A DNA stretch of 64,000 bases from Solwaraspora sp. WMMD791 (GCF_029581195.1 NZ_CP120737.1:1612001-1676000), one strand, 5' to 3'; shown: positions 54,502 to 64,000, counted from the stretch's first letter. Notes: generated by a model from the sequence alone, not told the origin. Numbers and translations: made by a program.

Positions 54502-56625
54502 ATGGCGCAGAAGAACCACGATCGCAGCGGCGCCGGGGCCGGCACGGCGGTGACCGATCCGGAACGCATCCGTAACGTCGTCGTCGTCGGGCACTCCGGG
54601 GCAGGTAAGACCACCCTGATCGAGGCGTTGCTGGCCGCCTCCGGCGTGATCGGCCGGGCCGGCACCGTACCGGACGGCACCACGGTGTGCGACCACGATC
54701 CGGCCGCCGTACGGCAGCAACGCTCGGTCGCCCTGACCTGCGCGCCCCTGATCCATCAGGAGGTGAAGGTCAACCTGCTGGACACCCCCGGGTACGCCGA
54801 CTTCGTCGGTGAGCTGCGCGCCGGGCTACGGGCCGCCGACGCGGCGCTGTTCGTGGTCAGCGCCGCCGACGGGATGGACGCGGCCACCGCCGCGCTGTGG
54901 GAGGAGTGCGCGGCGGTGGAGATGCCGCGCGCGGTCGCGATCAGCCGCCTCGACCATCCCCGAGCGGACGTCGACGAGGCGGTGGCGCTGTGCCAACGGG
55001 TCTTCGGCGACAACGTGCTGCCGCTGCATCTGCCGATGCTGGCCGACGACGGGGTGCAGGTCGCCGGGCTGCTGGACCTGCTCGCCCGCCAGGTGCTGGA
55101 CTACTCGGCCGGACACCCGCCACAGGTGCGGCCGCCGGACCCGGAGCATCTGCCGGCGATCACCGAGGCCCGCAACGAGCTGATCGAAGGCATCATCGCC
55201 GAGAGCGAGGACGAGACCCTGCTCGACCGGTACCTCGGCGGTGAGCAGCTCGACCCGAAGATGCTCGTCGACGACCTGGAGACGGCGGTGGCACGGGGGC
55301 ACTTCTACCCGGTGCTGCCGGTCTGCGCGCACACCGGCGTCGGGCTCGACGCGCTGCTGTGGCTGCTGACCGCCGCGTTCCCGACTCCGACCGAGCACCC
55401 GTTGCCGGCGGTGACCGGAGTGGACGGATCGCCCCGGCCGCCGCTGCGCTGCGACCCGGGCGGCCCGCTGGTCGCCGAAGTGGTCCGGACCACGGTGGAC
55501 CGGCACCTCGGCCGGGTGTCGCTGGTGCGGGTCTTCTCCGGCACGCTGAGCCCGGACCGGAGGGTGCACGTCGCCGGGCACGGGCTGGCCGACCGCGGCC
55601 ACCCCGACCACGACGCCGACGAACGGGTGGCGCACGTCTACCGTCCACTGGGGGCACAGCTGCAGGAGGTGCCGGTCTGCGTCGCCGGTGACATCTGCGC
55701 GATCACCAAGTCGGGCAGCGCGGAGACCGGCGACACCATCTCCGCCGCCGACGATCCGCTGCTGGTCGAACCCTGGCAGATGCCCGAGCCGCTGCTGCCC
55801 GTGGCGGTGGTGGCGGCGAGCCGGGCCGACGAGGACACCCTGTCACGTAACCTGGGCCGGCTGGTCGCCGGCGACCCGACGCTGCGGCTGGAGCGCAACG
55901 CCGAGACCCAACAGCTGGTCCTGTGGTGCATGGGTGAGGCCCACGCCGACGTGGTGCTGGACCGGCTGCGCGGCGGCGGCGTCGAGTTGACCACCGAACC
56001 GGTCCGGGTGCCGCTGCGGGAGACGTTCACCGTGGCGGCCCGGGGGCACGGCCGGCACGTGAAGCAGTCCGGCGGGCACGGTCAGTACGCCGTCTGCGAC
56101 ATCGAGGTCGAGCCGCTGCCGCCGGGCAGTGGTGTCGAGTTCGTCGACCGGGTGGTGGGTGGCGCCGTGCCTCACCAGTACATCCCGTCGGTGGAGAAGG
56201 GGATCCGGGCCCAGCTGAGCCGGGGCGTCGTCGCCGGTCACCCGGTGGTGGACCTGCGGATCACCCTGGTCGACGGCAAGGCGCATCCGGTGGACTCGTC
56301 GGACGCGGCGTTCCAGACCGCCGGCGCGCTGGCGCTGCGTGACGCGGCGGCCACCGGGCGACCGGTGCTGCTGGAACCGGTGGACGAGATCGCCGTGGTG
56401 GTCCCGAACGGGTTCGTCGGCGCGGTGCTCGGCGACCTGGCCGGTCGGCGTGGCCGGGTACTGGGCACGACACCGACCGACGACGACACCGACCGGACGG
56501 TGGTCCGGGCCGAGGTGCCGGCGACCGAACTGCTGCGGTACGCGGTCGAGCTGCGCTCTATGACCAGTGGCGCCGGCACCTTCAGCCGGGCGTTCGCGCA
56601 CTACGAGCCGGCCCCCGCCAGCTGA
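54502..56625 (+). CDS. Elongation factor G-like protein (EF-G-II type)
   Basis: 707 residues from ATG 54502 with AGGAGG upstream. EF-G architecture: G domain with Walker A GHSGAGKTT (not the GHVDHGKTT of true EF-G), G3 DTPGYADFVGEL, and a G4 reading SRLDHPR instead of NKxD. Domains II-V follow, with VAARGHGRHVKQSGGHGQYAVCDIEVEPL in part and a C-terminal VVPNGFVGAVLGDL. These substitutions match the actinobacterial second EF-G, whose role is unclear. It interrupts the otherwise usual HIT-pgsA neighbourhood. Confidence 0.9.
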   Translation: MAQKNHDRSGAGAGTAVTDPERIRNVVVVGHSGAGKTTLIEALLAASGVIGRAGTVPDGTTVCDHDPAAVRQQRSVALTCAPLIHQEVKVNLLDTPGYADFVGELRAGLRAADAALFVVSAADGMDAATAALWEECAAVEMPRAVAISRLDHPRADVDEAVALCQRVFGDNVLPLHLPMLADDGVQVAGLLDLLARQVLDYSAGHPPQVRPPDPEHLPAITEARNELIEGIIAESEDETLLDRYLGGEQLDPKMLVDDLETAVARGHFYPVLPVCAHTGVGLDALLWLLTAAFPTPTEHPLPAVTGVDGSPRPPLRCDPGGPLVAEVVRTTVDRHLGRVSLVRVFSGTLSPDRRVHVAGHGLADRGHPDHDADERVAHVYRPLGAQLQEVPVCVAGDICAITKSGSAETGDTISAADDPLLVEPWQMPEPLLPVAVVAASRADEDTLSRNLGRLVAGDPTLRLERNAETQQLVLWCMGEAHADVVLDRLRGGGVELTTEPVRVPLRETFTVAARGHGRHVKQSGGHGQYAVCDIEVEPLPPGSGVEFVDRVVGGAVPHQYIPSVEKGIRAQLSRGVVAGHPVVDLRITLVDGKAHPVDSSDAAFQTAGALALRDAAATGRPVLLEPVDEIAVVVPNGFVGAVLGDLAGRRGRVLGTTPTDDDTDRTVVRAEVPATELLRYAVELRSMTSGAGTFSRAFAHYEPAPAS

Positions 56626-56652
56626 CCCACCCCACCTCGCCCCACCCTTTCT

Positions 56653-56717
56653 CGACGATCTTGCAGTTATCGAGAACTTTTTTCCCGAGATGTTCCGCAA
56701 TAAGTGCAAGATCGTCG
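56653..56717. repeat. Palindromic intergenic element between convergent genes
   Basis: CGACGATCTTGCAGTTAT (about 56653-56670) and ATAAGTGCAAGATCGTCG (about 56700-56717) pair at 17 of 18 positions around a 29-nt AT-rich centre with a T6 run. GC content is far below the surroundings. It could terminate both convergent genes or be a REP/MITE-like repeat. Confidence 0.75.
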
Positions 56718-56734
56718 GGGAAGGCGGGGCAGGG

Positions 56735-57274
56735 TCAGCTGGCCGGCCAGGCCTCGGCGAACAGGTCACGGGTGTCGGCCAACAGCTGCGGCAGCACCTT
56801 CGTTCGGCCGATCACCGGCATGAAGTTGGCGTCGCCGCCCCACCGGGGCACCACGTGCTGGTGCAGGTGGGCGGCGATGCCGGCACCGGCCACCGACCCC
56901 TGGTTCATGCCGATGTTGAACCCGTGGGCGTTGCTCACCCGCCGGACCATCCGCATCGCGGTCTGGGTGAAGGCGGCCAGCTCGGCGGTCTCCGCCGTGT
57001 CCAGCTGCGGATAGTCCGCGACGTGCCGGTACGGGCAGATCATCAGGTGACCCGGGTTGTACGGGTAGAGGTTGAGCACGGCGAAGACCCGCTCACCCCG
57101 GGCCACCACCAGGCTCTGCTCGGCGGCACGCTGCGGTGCCAGGCAGAACGGGCAGCCGCCCGGGGCGTCGTACCCGCCGTCGGGACGGTCCGCACCGGAG
57201 ATGTACGCCATCCGGTGCGGCGTCCAGAGTCGTTCGAGGCCATCCGGCCCGGGTTGCCCGGTCGCGCCAGTCAC
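56735..57274 (-). CDS. HIT-family protein, probable Ap4A phosphorylase
   Basis: 179 residues from GTG 57274. The histidine triad is HLHQHVVPRW (H-x-H-x-H), preceded by FNIGMNQGSVAGAGIAAH; CPFCLAP near residue 42 is the zinc-type motif of the Rv2613c-like branch. N-terminal LERLWTPHRMAYI is also conserved there. It cleaves dinucleoside polyphosphates. It lies 52 bp after thrS on the same strand, as in mycobacteria. Confidence 0.9.
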   Translation of the reverse strand: MTGATGQPGPDGLERLWTPHRMAYISGADRPDGGYDAPGGCPFCLAPQRAAEQSLVVARGERVFAVLNLYPYNPGHLMICPYRHVADYPQLDTAETAELAAFTQTAMRMVRRVSNAHGFNIGMNQGSVAGAGIAAHLHQHVVPRWGGDANFMPVIGRTKVLPQLLADTRDLFAEAWPAS

Positions 57275-57326
57275 CTCGTGATCCTACGGGCTCGGCGCGA
57301 CCGGACGACCGCCCCGGCGGGGCGGC

Positions 57327-59336
57327 TCACTCGGCGGCGGTCGGACTGGCGTTGGTGCGTGAGCGCACCACGTCGACGACGTACGCCACCGCCTCCGCCA
57401 GCGGCACACCGTTGCGCTGCGTACCGTCACGGTAGCGGAAGGAGACGGTGCCGGCGGCGACGTCGGCGTCCCCGGCGATCGCCATGAACGGCACCTTCTG
57501 CTGCTGCGCGGTACGGATCTTCTTCTGCATCCGGTCGTCGGAGAAGTCCACCTCGGCACGGATGCCCTCGGCCCGCAGCATCGCCACGAACTCGGCCAGG
57601 TAGTCGCCGTGCTCGCCACGGATCGGGATACCGATCACCTGCACCGGTGCCAGCCAGGCCGGGAACGCGCCGGCGTAGTGCTCGGTGAGGATGCCGAAGA
57701 ACCGCTCGATCGAGCCGAACAACGCGCGGTGGATCATCACCGGCTGCTGCCGGGTGCCGTCGGCGGCCTGATACTCCAGCCCGAACCGCTTCGGCTGGTT
57801 GAAGTCCAGCTGGATGGTGGACATCTGCCAGGTCCGGCCGATCGCGTCGCGGGCCTGCACCGAGATCTTCGGGCCGTAGAACGCCGCGCCACCCGGGTCG
57901 GGCACCAGCTCCAGGCCGGAGTCGACGGCCGCCTGACGCAGCGTCTCGGTCGCTTCTTCCCACTCGGCGGGGTCACCGATGAACTTGTCCGAGTCGTCGC
58001 GGGTCGACAACTCCAGGTAGAAGTCCTCCAGGCCGTAGTCGCGCAGCAGGTCGAGCACGAAGGCCAGCAACGAACGCAGCTCGCCGGGCATCTGCTCCTT
58101 GGTGCAGTAGATGTGCGAGTCGTCCATGGTCAGCCCGCGCACCCGGGTCAACCCGTGCACCACGCCGGACTTTTCGTACCGGTAGACGGTGCCGAACTCG
58201 AACAACCGCAGCGGCAGCTCCCGGTACGACCGCCCCCGCGAACGGAAGATCAGGTTGTGCATCGGGCAGTTCATGGCCTTCAGGTAGTACTGCGCACCCT
58301 CCATCTCCGCCGGCGGGAACATGGTGTCGGAGTAGTACGGCAGGTGCCCCGAGGTCTCGAACAGCTTCGACTTGCTGATGTGCGGGGAGTAGACGAACTC
58401 GTACCCGGACTGCTCGTGCCGCCGACGCGAGTAGTCCTCCAGCTCCCGACGGATGATGCCGCCCTTGGGGTGGAACACCGGCAGGCCGGAGCCGATCTCG
58501 TCGGGGAAACTGAACAGGTCCAGGTCCGCGCCGAGCTTGCGGTGGTCGCGGCGGGCGGCCTCGTCGAGCAGTTTCAGGTACGCCTTGAGCGCGTCCCGGG
58601 TCGGCCAGGCGGTGCCGTAGATGCGCTGCAGCTGCGGGTTGCGCTCGGAGCCCCGCCAGTACGCCGCCGCGCTGCGCATCAACTTGACCGCGCCGATCAA
58701 CCGGGTCGACGGCAGGTGCGGACCCCGGCACAGGTCCGACCAGCAGGTCTTGCCCGAGGTCGGGTCGATGTTGTCGTAGATGGTCAACTCGCCGCCGCCG
58801 ACCTCCATCACCTCGGCGGCGTCGAAGTCGGCGGCCCCTTTGACGTCGATCAGTTCCAGCTTGTACGGCTCGTCGGCGAGTTCGGCGCGGGCCGCGTCGA
58901 GGTCGGCGAAGCGCCGCCGACGGAACCGCTGACCCGACTTGACGATCTCCTGCATCCGCTTCTCCAGCCGGTCGAGGTCGTCCGGCTGGAACGGCTTGGC
59001 CACGTCGAAGTCGTAGTAGAAGCCGTTGACGATCGGCGGGCCGATGCCGAGCTTCGCCTCGGGAAACAGGTCCTGCACCGCCTGGGCGAGCACGTGCGCG
59101 GTGGAGTGGCGCAGCACGGCGAGCCCGTCCGGGGAGTCGATGGCGACCGGCTCCACCCGTACGTCGGCCTCCGGTGACCAGTCCAGGTCCCGCAGCGTGC
59201 CGTCGGGGTCCCGGACCACGACGATCGCCTTCGGGCCGTTCACCGGCAGGCCGGCGGCGGCGATCGCGTCCGCGGCCGTCGTCCCGGCCGGGACCGCGAC
59301 GGGTTCGGCCTGGGGTGGGGCTGCGCTTGCGGACAC
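57327..59336 (-). CDS. thrS: Threonyl-tRNA synthetase
   Basis: 669 residues from GTG 59336. N-terminal TGS domain (about 1-65), editing domain with [16 protein letters not shown] and the later [20 protein letters not shown] (zinc/editing Cys-His), class II core with motif 1 region, motif 2 [15 protein letters not shown]-type segment, and motif 3 [15 protein letters not shown]; the anticodon domain ends the protein (PVQVIGIPI...GTQRNGVP). No T-box leader is visible in the 189 bp upstream. Confidence 0.97.
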   Translation of the reverse strand: MSASAAPPQAEPVAVPAGTTAADAIAAAGLPVNGPKAIVVVRDPDGTLRDLDWSPEADVRVEPVAIDSPDGLAVLRHSTAHVLAQAVQDLFPEAKLGIGPPIVNGFYYDFDVAKPFQPDDLDRLEKRMQEIVKSGQRFRRRRFADLDAARAELADEPYKLELIDVKGAADFDAAEVMEVGGGELTIYDNIDPTSGKTCWSDLCRGPHLPSTRLIGAVKLMRSAAAYWRGSERNPQLQRIYGTAWPTRDALKAYLKLLDEAARRDHRKLGADLDLFSFPDEIGSGLPVFHPKGGIIRRELEDYSRRRHEQSGYEFVYSPHISKSKLFETSGHLPYYSDTMFPPAEMEGAQYYLKAMNCPMHNLIFRSRGRSYRELPLRLFEFGTVYRYEKSGVVHGLTRVRGLTMDDSHIYCTKEQMPGELRSLLAFVLDLLRDYGLEDFYLELSTRDDSDKFIGDPAEWEEATETLRQAAVDSGLELVPDPGGAAFYGPKISVQARDAIGRTWQMSTIQLDFNQPKRFGLEYQAADGTRQQPVMIHRALFGSIERFFGILTEHYAGAFPAWLAPVQVIGIPIRGEHGDYLAEFVAMLRAEGIRAEVDFSDDRMQKKIRTAQQQKVPFMAIAGDADVAAGTVSFRYRDGTQRNGVPLAEAVAYVVDVVRSRTNASPTAAE

Positions 59337-59525
59337 GACGGACTCCTTCGGTCAGAAACGGTACGGCGACGAGGCCGTTGCCGATGCTAGCGGTCGGCAC
59401 GCGCGCACCGGACGGCGACGCTGCCGGGGCGCGTCGGTGGCACCGGCGGCGGATCTTTACCGCTGCGTTGCTGTCCCGGCGGCGAACTCCTGACGGCGGC
59501 ACCATCGCGGCGTTAGATTGACGCG

Positions 59526-60668
59526 GTGGCTCCCACCGACATGGTCGGCGCGTTGCGGCGCCGCTACGACTCATTTTTCGCCAGTCGGCCGCCGGTGCCG
59601 TTCGCGGTGGTGGACGAGGCCGGGGCGGAACACCACTTCGGGCCGGGTGCGCCCGAGTTCACCATCGCCGTACGGGATCCGCGCGGCGCGCGGGCACTGG
59701 CCGGCCTGGACCAGTTCGCGGTCGCCGTGGCGTACCGGCAGGGCTGGCTCGACCTCGACGGCGACCTGGCCGCGGCGCTGCGGATCCGGGCGTTCTTCAA
59801 CGACCTGCATCCGGTGGCCCGCTTCTCCGGCCTGGTCACCGGGCTGCTGCGGGGCCGGCGGGAGGACGACCGGCGGGCCATCTCCCACCACTACGACGCC
59901 GAGAGCGACTTCTTCCTGACGTTCCTGGACACCCGGCACCGGTGCTACACCGAAGGGGTCTTCATCTCCGACGACGAACCGTTGGAGGACGCGATGACCC
60001 GCAAGATGGACCTGGCGTTGGATGCGATCGGAGTCAAGCCCGGTGACCGGGTGCTGGAGGTCGGCGGCGGCTGGGGGGCGTTCGCCGAGCACGCCGCCCG
60101 CCGGGGCGTCGAGGTGACCACGACGACGCTGTCGCGGGAATCGGAGCGCTACCTGACCGACCTGTTCGACCGGGAAGGACTCGCGGTCCGGGTGGTACGA
60201 CAGCACATCCTCGCGTTCACCGACGACCGTCGTTACGACGCGATCGTCAACATGGGGGTCACCGAGCACCTGCCGGACTACCGCCGCACCCTGCGCAAGT
60301 ACGCCGAACTGCTCGTCCCCGGCGGGCACGTATACCTGGACGCGCTGGCGATGCGGCGCAAGCACGTGGCGTCGGCGTTCATGAAGCGCTACATCTACCC
60401 GGGGCGGTCGGCGCCGCTGCTGCTGCACCAGTACCTGCGGCACGTGGCGCGCTCCCCGTTCGAACTGTGCAGCATCGCCGACGACCGGCACAACTACTAC
60501 CTGACCTGCCGGGAGTGGGCGCGCCGGCTGGACGCCGCCCGCGACGAGATCGTGCAGCGCTGGGGCGAGGCGATGTACCGGCAGTTCCGGATCTTCCTGT
60601 GGGGCTCGGCCGCCGGCTTCGACACCGGGCTGGTGCAGGCGTACCGCTGGGTGCTGCGGCTGCCCTGA
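59526..60668 (+). CDS. Cyclopropane-fatty-acyl-phospholipid synthase-family methyltransferase
   Basis: 380 residues from GTG 59526. The CFA synthase plan: an N-terminal lipid-binding part, the AISHHYDAESDFFLTFLD motif, CYTEGVFISDDEPLEDA, SAM motif VLEVGGGWGAFAEHAA, and YDAIVNMGVTEHLPDY. It transfers a methylene or methyl group from SAM to unsaturated acyl chains, so it could act on the product of the desaturase at 29909. Divergent from thrS; 40 bp ahead of the GH3 gene. Confidence 0.85.
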   Translation: MAPTDMVGALRRRYDSFFASRPPVPFAVVDEAGAEHHFGPGAPEFTIAVRDPRGARALAGLDQFAVAVAYRQGWLDLDGDLAAALRIRAFFNDLHPVARFSGLVTGLLRGRREDDRRAISHHYDAESDFFLTFLDTRHRCYTEGVFISDDEPLEDAMTRKMDLALDAIGVKPGDRVLEVGGGWGAFAEHAARRGVEVTTTTLSRESERYLTDLFDREGLAVRVVRQHILAFTDDRRYDAIVNMGVTEHLPDYRRTLRKYAELLVPGGHVYLDALAMRRKHVASAFMKRYIYPGRSAPLLLHQYLRHVARSPFELCSIADDRHNYYLTCREWARRLDAARDEIVQRWGEAMYRQFRIFLWGSAAGFDTGLVQAYRWVLRLP

Positions 60669-60708
60669 GGGATCGACGACGGTACCCGCGCGTGCGTACG
60701 CTCCGCCC

Positions 60709-62631
60709 GTGCGTACCCTCCGCCTGCCGCTGCCCCGCCGCCGCACCCGCACCCGCGTCCTGATCGGCGGCCTGATCGTCGCGCTGCTGGCCGGCGGGCT
60801 GGCCGTGGCCGGGCTGACCGCCGCGTCCGGGCCACCGGCGGGGTCGGACGCCGCCGCGCCTGCGGGCACGCCGCCGGCCGACGTGACCTACCGGGATCCG
60901 CACGTCCCGGTCGACGCACGGGTGGCCGACCTGCTCGCCCGGATGACCCTCGACGACAAGATCGGCCAGATGACCCAGGCCGAACGCGCCTCGGTGACCC
61001 CGGACGACCTCACCCGGTACCGGTTGGGTTCGGTGCTTTCCGGCGGCGGTTCCGCCCCCACACCCAACACCCCGGCCAGCTGGGCGGACATGTACGACCG
61101 GTTCCAGGACGGCGCGCTGGCCGCCCCGCTGGGCGTGCCGGTCATCTACGGCGTGGACGCGGTGCACGGCCACAACAACGTGGTCGGCGCGACGATCTTT
61201 CCGCACAACATCGGCCTCGGTGCCGCCGGCGACCCCGACCTGGTCGAACGGATCGGCCGGGCGACCGCCACCGAGATGCGCGGCACCGGCATCCCCTGGA
61301 ACTTCGCCCCCTGTCTCTGCGTGGTCCGCAACGACCGCTGGGGCCGCGGCTACGAGTCCTTCGGCGAGACCCCCGCCCTGCCCAGCGCCATGACCAGCGT
61401 GATCACCGGGATGCAGGGGCCGTCGCTGGCCGACCCGACGTCGGTGCTGGCCACCGCCAAGCACTACCTGGGCGACGGCGGCACCACCGGCGGGGTCGAT
61501 CAGGGCGACACCGAGCTGCCCGAGGCCGAGCTGCGCCGCGTCCATCTGCCGCCGTTCCAGGCCGCGATCGCTCGCGGCGTCGGCTCGATCATGGTCTCCT
61601 ACAACAGCTGGAACGGCAGCAAGCTGCACGGCCACCGGTACCTGGTCACCGACGTGCTCAAGACCGAACTCGGCTTCACCGGCTTCGTCGTGTCGGACTG
61701 GAACGGCATCGACCAGATAGACGGCGTACCGGGGTTGAGCGCGGCCGACGTCCGCCAGGCGGTCAACGCCGGGATCGACATGGCGATGGTGCCGACCGAC
61801 TGGCGACGCTTCATCGACCTGCTTCGCACGGAGGTCGAGGCCGGTCGGGTCGCCATGGACCGCGTCGACGACGCGGTCCGGCGCATCCTGACCAAGAAGG
61901 TCGAGCTCGGCCTCTTCGAGCGGCCGTACGCCGACCGGTCGCTGACCGCCAGCATCGGTGCCCCGGCGCACCGGGCGCTGGCCCGGGAGGCGGTGGGGGC
62001 CTCCCAGGTGCTGCTGCGTAACACCGGCGGGATCCTGCCGCTGGACCCGGCCGGCAACCGGATCTTCGTCGCCGGCAGCAACGCCGACGACATCGGCCAC
62101 CAGAGTGGCGGCTGGACCATCACCTGGCAGGGCGGCAGCGGCCCGATCACACCGGGCACGTCGATCCTGGCCGGGATCCGGGCGGCGGTGGACCCTTCCA
62201 CACAGGTCACCTACGACGCCACCGGCACCGGGATCGACAGTTCCTACCGGGTGGCGGTCGCGGTGGTCGGGGAGACGCCGTACGCCGAGGGCGAGGGCGA
62301 CCGGCCGGCGGCGATGGGGCTGCGCGACACCGACCTGGCGACCATCGAACGGCTGCGGGCCGCCGGGGTACCGGTGGTGGTCGTGCTGGTCTCCGGCCGG
62401 CCGTTGGACGTCGCCGGGCAGGTGTCCGGCTGGGCCGCGCTGCTCGCGTCGTGGCTGCCCGGCACCGAGGGCGCAGGCGTCGCCGACGTGCTCTTCGGGG
62501 TCCGCGCGCCGACCGGGAAACTTCCGCTCACCTGGATGGCCGGTGCCGACCAGCAGCCGATCCACGACGGTGACGGACAGTCGCCGCTGTACCCGTACGG
62601 CTTCGGGTTGACCTATCCCTCGGCGGACTGA
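60709..62631 (+). CDS. Secreted glycoside hydrolase family 3 enzyme (beta-glucosidase type)
   Basis: 640 residues from GTG 60709. An Arg-rich head and one hydrophobic segment (about 18-38) form a signal peptide or anchor. GH3 barrel: DDKIGQMTQAER, PVIYGVDAVHGHNNVVGATIFPHN (part), KHYLGDGGT and the nucleophile in GFVVSDWNGID. The C-terminal sandwich carries the likely acid/base in EGEGDRPA and ends in YPYGFGLTY. This two-domain form resembles exo-1,3/1,4-beta-glucanases. It degrades glucans outside the cell. Confidence 0.92.
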   Translation: MRTLRLPLPRRRTRTRVLIGGLIVALLAGGLAVAGLTAASGPPAGSDAAAPAGTPPADVTYRDPHVPVDARVADLLARMTLDDKIGQMTQAERASVTPDDLTRYRLGSVLSGGGSAPTPNTPASWADMYDRFQDGALAAPLGVPVIYGVDAVHGHNNVVGATIFPHNIGLGAAGDPDLVERIGRATATEMRGTGIPWNFAPCLCVVRNDRWGRGYESFGETPALPSAMTSVITGMQGPSLADPTSVLATAKHYLGDGGTTGGVDQGDTELPEAELRRVHLPPFQAAIARGVGSIMVSYNSWNGSKLHGHRYLVTDVLKTELGFTGFVVSDWNGIDQIDGVPGLSAADVRQAVNAGIDMAMVPTDWRRFIDLLRTEVEAGRVAMDRVDDAVRRILTKKVELGLFERPYADRSLTASIGAPAHRALAREAVGASQVLLRNTGGILPLDPAGNRIFVAGSNADDIGHQSGGWTITWQGGSGPITPGTSILAGIRAAVDPSTQVTYDATGTGIDSSYRVAVAVVGETPYAEGEGDRPAAMGLRDTDLATIERLRAAGVPVVVVLVSGRPLDVAGQVSGWAALLASWLPGTEGAGVADVLFGVRAPTGKLPLTWMAGADQQPIHDGDGQSPLYPYGFGLTYPSAD

Positions 62632-62748
62632 CCGGTCCGACCACGGCGGGGTGCCGCAGCCGGAGCGCGGGGGCGCCGGGTCCGGAGCGCGGGGGTGCCG
62701 GGCGGGGCGTGCCGGCCGCCGACTTGCCAAGGGCAGTACGGTCGTGAG

Positions 62749-63438
62749 GTGGCTACGGTGCTGTTGGTCGAGGACGACCACGTCGTGCGCGGCGCCATGT
62801 TGCGCTCGCTGGCCGACCGGGGACACGCGGTCCACGCCGTCGGCACGGCCCTGGACGCGCTGCGTCGGGTCGCCGCCGAAACCCCTGACCTGGTCGTTCT
62901 CGACCTGGGCCTGCCCGACCTGGACGGTGCCGACGCGCTGCGGATGCTGCGCGGCATCACCGACGTGCCGATCATCATCGCCACCGCCCGCGACGACGAA
63001 CAGGCGATCGTTCGGCTGCTGCGGGCCGGTGCCGACGACTACATGGTCAAGCCGTTCACCGGCGCCCACCTCGACGCCCGGATCACCACGGTGCTGCGCC
63101 GGGCCGGCCGGGCCAGCCGCTCGGTCCCGCCGGCCGTGCACCAGGTGGGTGGCCTGCGGGTCGACGTCGGGGAGCGCAGCGCGACGCTGGACGGCGAGGC
63201 CCTCGCGCTGACCCGCAAGGAGTTCGACCTGTTGGCCTACCTGGCCGCCCGGCCAGGTCGGGTAGTGTCCCGCCGGGAGCTGTTGGAGGAGGTATGGCGG
63301 CAGCCGTCGGTCGGCGAGGACCAGACCATCGACGTTCATCTTTACTGGCTTCGCCGCAAAATGGGCGAATCCGCAGCGAAGCCGCGTTACCTGCGCACCG
63401 TGCGGGGGGTCGGCTTCCGGTTGGTGGTACCCGACTGA
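62749..63438 (+). CDS. OmpR-family response regulator
   Basis: 229 residues from GTG 62749. Receiver: VEDD acidic pair, phospho-acceptor D52 in VVLDLGLPD, Thr in IIATARDD and Lys in DYMVKPF. C-terminal winged helix: LDGEALALTRKEFDLLAYLAARPGRVVSR (part) and IDVHLYWLRRKMGE...RTVRGVGFRL. Partner of the kinase that starts 2-3 bases after its stop. Confidence 0.93.
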   Translation: MATVLLVEDDHVVRGAMLRSLADRGHAVHAVGTALDALRRVAAETPDLVVLDLGLPDLDGADALRMLRGITDVPIIIATARDDEQAIVRLLRAGADDYMVKPFTGAHLDARITTVLRRAGRASRSVPPAVHQVGGLRVDVGERSATLDGEALALTRKEFDLLAYLAARPGRVVSRRELLEEVWRQPSVGEDQTIDVHLYWLRRKMGESAAKPRYLRTVRGVGFRLVVPD

Positions 63439-63440
63439 GG

Positions 63441-64000
63441 TTGGCACTGGCCTACCTCGGGGCCGGCATGACGTCGATCATCGCGCTGGTCTTCCTGATC
63501 CCGCTGGGGCTGCAACTGCAGCAGGAGACCCGGGAACAGGCCCTCGCCGACGCCGCCCGCCGGGCCGCCGTGGTGCGCGGCGCGCTGACGATCAGCAACG
63601 ACCCGGAATCGGTCCGCCAAGCGGTCGCCAACCTCGGCGAGAGCGCCGAGCGGCAGCCCGTCGTGCACGGGCTCGACCTCGGCGGTACGCCCCGGGCGAG
63701 CACCCGCGACGTGGCCGACACCGCCGCCGGCACCGAGCCCGTGGTGGTGGCCACCGACGGCGGGGTGCTGCACCTCGAGCCGGTGACGGTCGGCGAGGCG
63801 GTGACCGTCGTCGAGGTGTTCGTCGCCGACGCCGAGCTCAACCAGGGCGCCACCGGCACCTGGCTGTTGCTCTTCGGCATCGCCGCTGGCCTGGTGGTCT
63901 GCTCCGTCATCGTGGTGGACCGGATCGCCGCCCGAGCGGTCGCCTCGGCCAAGGGCCTGGTCAAGGCGGCGATGGCGGTCGGGGACGGCGACCTGGGGGT
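63441..64000 (+). CDS. Sensor histidine kinase, N-terminal part (cut by window edge)
   Basis: The frame from TTG 63441 stays open to the window end (186 codons). It has TM1 (GMTSIIALVFLIPLGLQL), an extracytoplasmic sensor region of about 110 residues beginning QQETREQALADAARRAAVV, then TM2 (WLLLFGIAAGLVVCSVIVV) and the start of a HAMP domain (RIAARAVASAKGLVKAAMAVGDGDL, in part). The kinase core lies outside the window. A CTG at 63435 overlapping the regulator stop could also serve as start. Signal unknown. Confidence 0.85.
   Translation, partial: MALAYLGAGMTSIIALVFLIPLGLQLQQETREQALADAARRAAVVRGALTISNDPESVRQAVANLGESAERQPVVHGLDLGGTPRASTRDVADTAAGTEPVVVATDGGVLHLEPVTVGEAVTVVEVFVADAELNQGATGTWLLLFGIAAGLVVCSVIVVDRIAARAVASAKGLVKAAMAVGDGDLG

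Noticed and set aside
59337-59525. T-box leader before thrS
   Set aside because: No specifier loop or T-box consensus sequence was seen on the minus strand.
60379-63447. A 1022-codon open frame antisense to the CFA, GH3 and response-regulator genes
   Set aside because: It crosses three well-supported genes on the other strand and shows no recognisable domain.

Overview
The window is high-GC DNA with dense coding, many GTG and TTG starts, four-base GTGA/ATGA stop-start overlaps, XRE-DUF5753/DUF397 regulator pairs and a PgsA-PatA-PimA phosphatidylinositol mannoside block. This points to an actinobacterium, most likely a member of the Micromonosporaceae. That taxonomic call is an inference from gene content and order, not from any marker search. 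No tRNA, rRNA, CRISPR, transposase or phage gene was seen.

Layout. 0-5.8 kb: end of an MFS exporter and its HTH regulator, aspS, a CPA1-type antiporter, and two divergent membrane-anchored proteins of unknown function. 5.8-10.8 kb: complete urease operon ureABCFGD. 10.8-15.6 kb: an APH-family kinase, a mycothiol-dependent isomerase-family protein, a methyltransferase, a small membrane protein, an AlpA-like HTH protein and an XRE-DUF5753 regulator. 15.6-19.8 kb: a guanidine-I (ykkC) riboswitch, a guanidine hydrolase-type ureohydrolase with a native six-histidine N-terminus, and an NrtABC/SsuABC-type importer. 19.8-24.9 kb: an ABC-2 exporter divergent from a NarL-type two-component system, a VOC protein, an HxlR regulator and a hotdog thioesterase. 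24.9-29.7 kb: urea importer urtABCDE. 29.9-45 kb: acyl-ACP desaturase behind a strong palindromic operator, hisS, an MBL hydrolase, two tandem membrane-anchored cyclophilins, relA/spoT, apt, secF-secD, yajC, and ruvB-ruvA-ruvC. 44.9-48.3 kb: a B12-binding protein, two unknown ORFs, and an XRE-DUF5753/DUF397 pair followed by a decayed duplicate. 48.3-60.7 kb: yebC, pdxT-pdxS, a membrane protein, pimA-patA-pgsA, an EF-G-like protein, a HIT protein, thrS and a CFA-type methyltransferase. 60.7-64 kb: a secreted GH3 enzyme and a second two-component system cut by the window edge.

The main result is a distributed nitrogen-scavenging system between 5.8 and 29.8 kb. A guanidine-sensing riboswitch fronts a probable nickel-dependent guanidine hydrolase and its importer. 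The hydrolase would give urea plus ammonia, UrtABCDE would import external urea, and urease with its nickel chaperones would complete conversion to ammonia and CO2. Both urease and urt promoters carry GlnR-box-like sequences, suggesting shared nitrogen control.

A second theme is small-scale structure at gene junctions. Three neighbouring-gene gaps (ureC-ureF, ureG-ureD, ruvA-ruvB) are exactly spanned by mini-ORFs whose start overlaps the upstream stop and whose stop overlaps the downstream start. The ruvA-ruvB one is made of tandem 24-bp copies of the junction itself.
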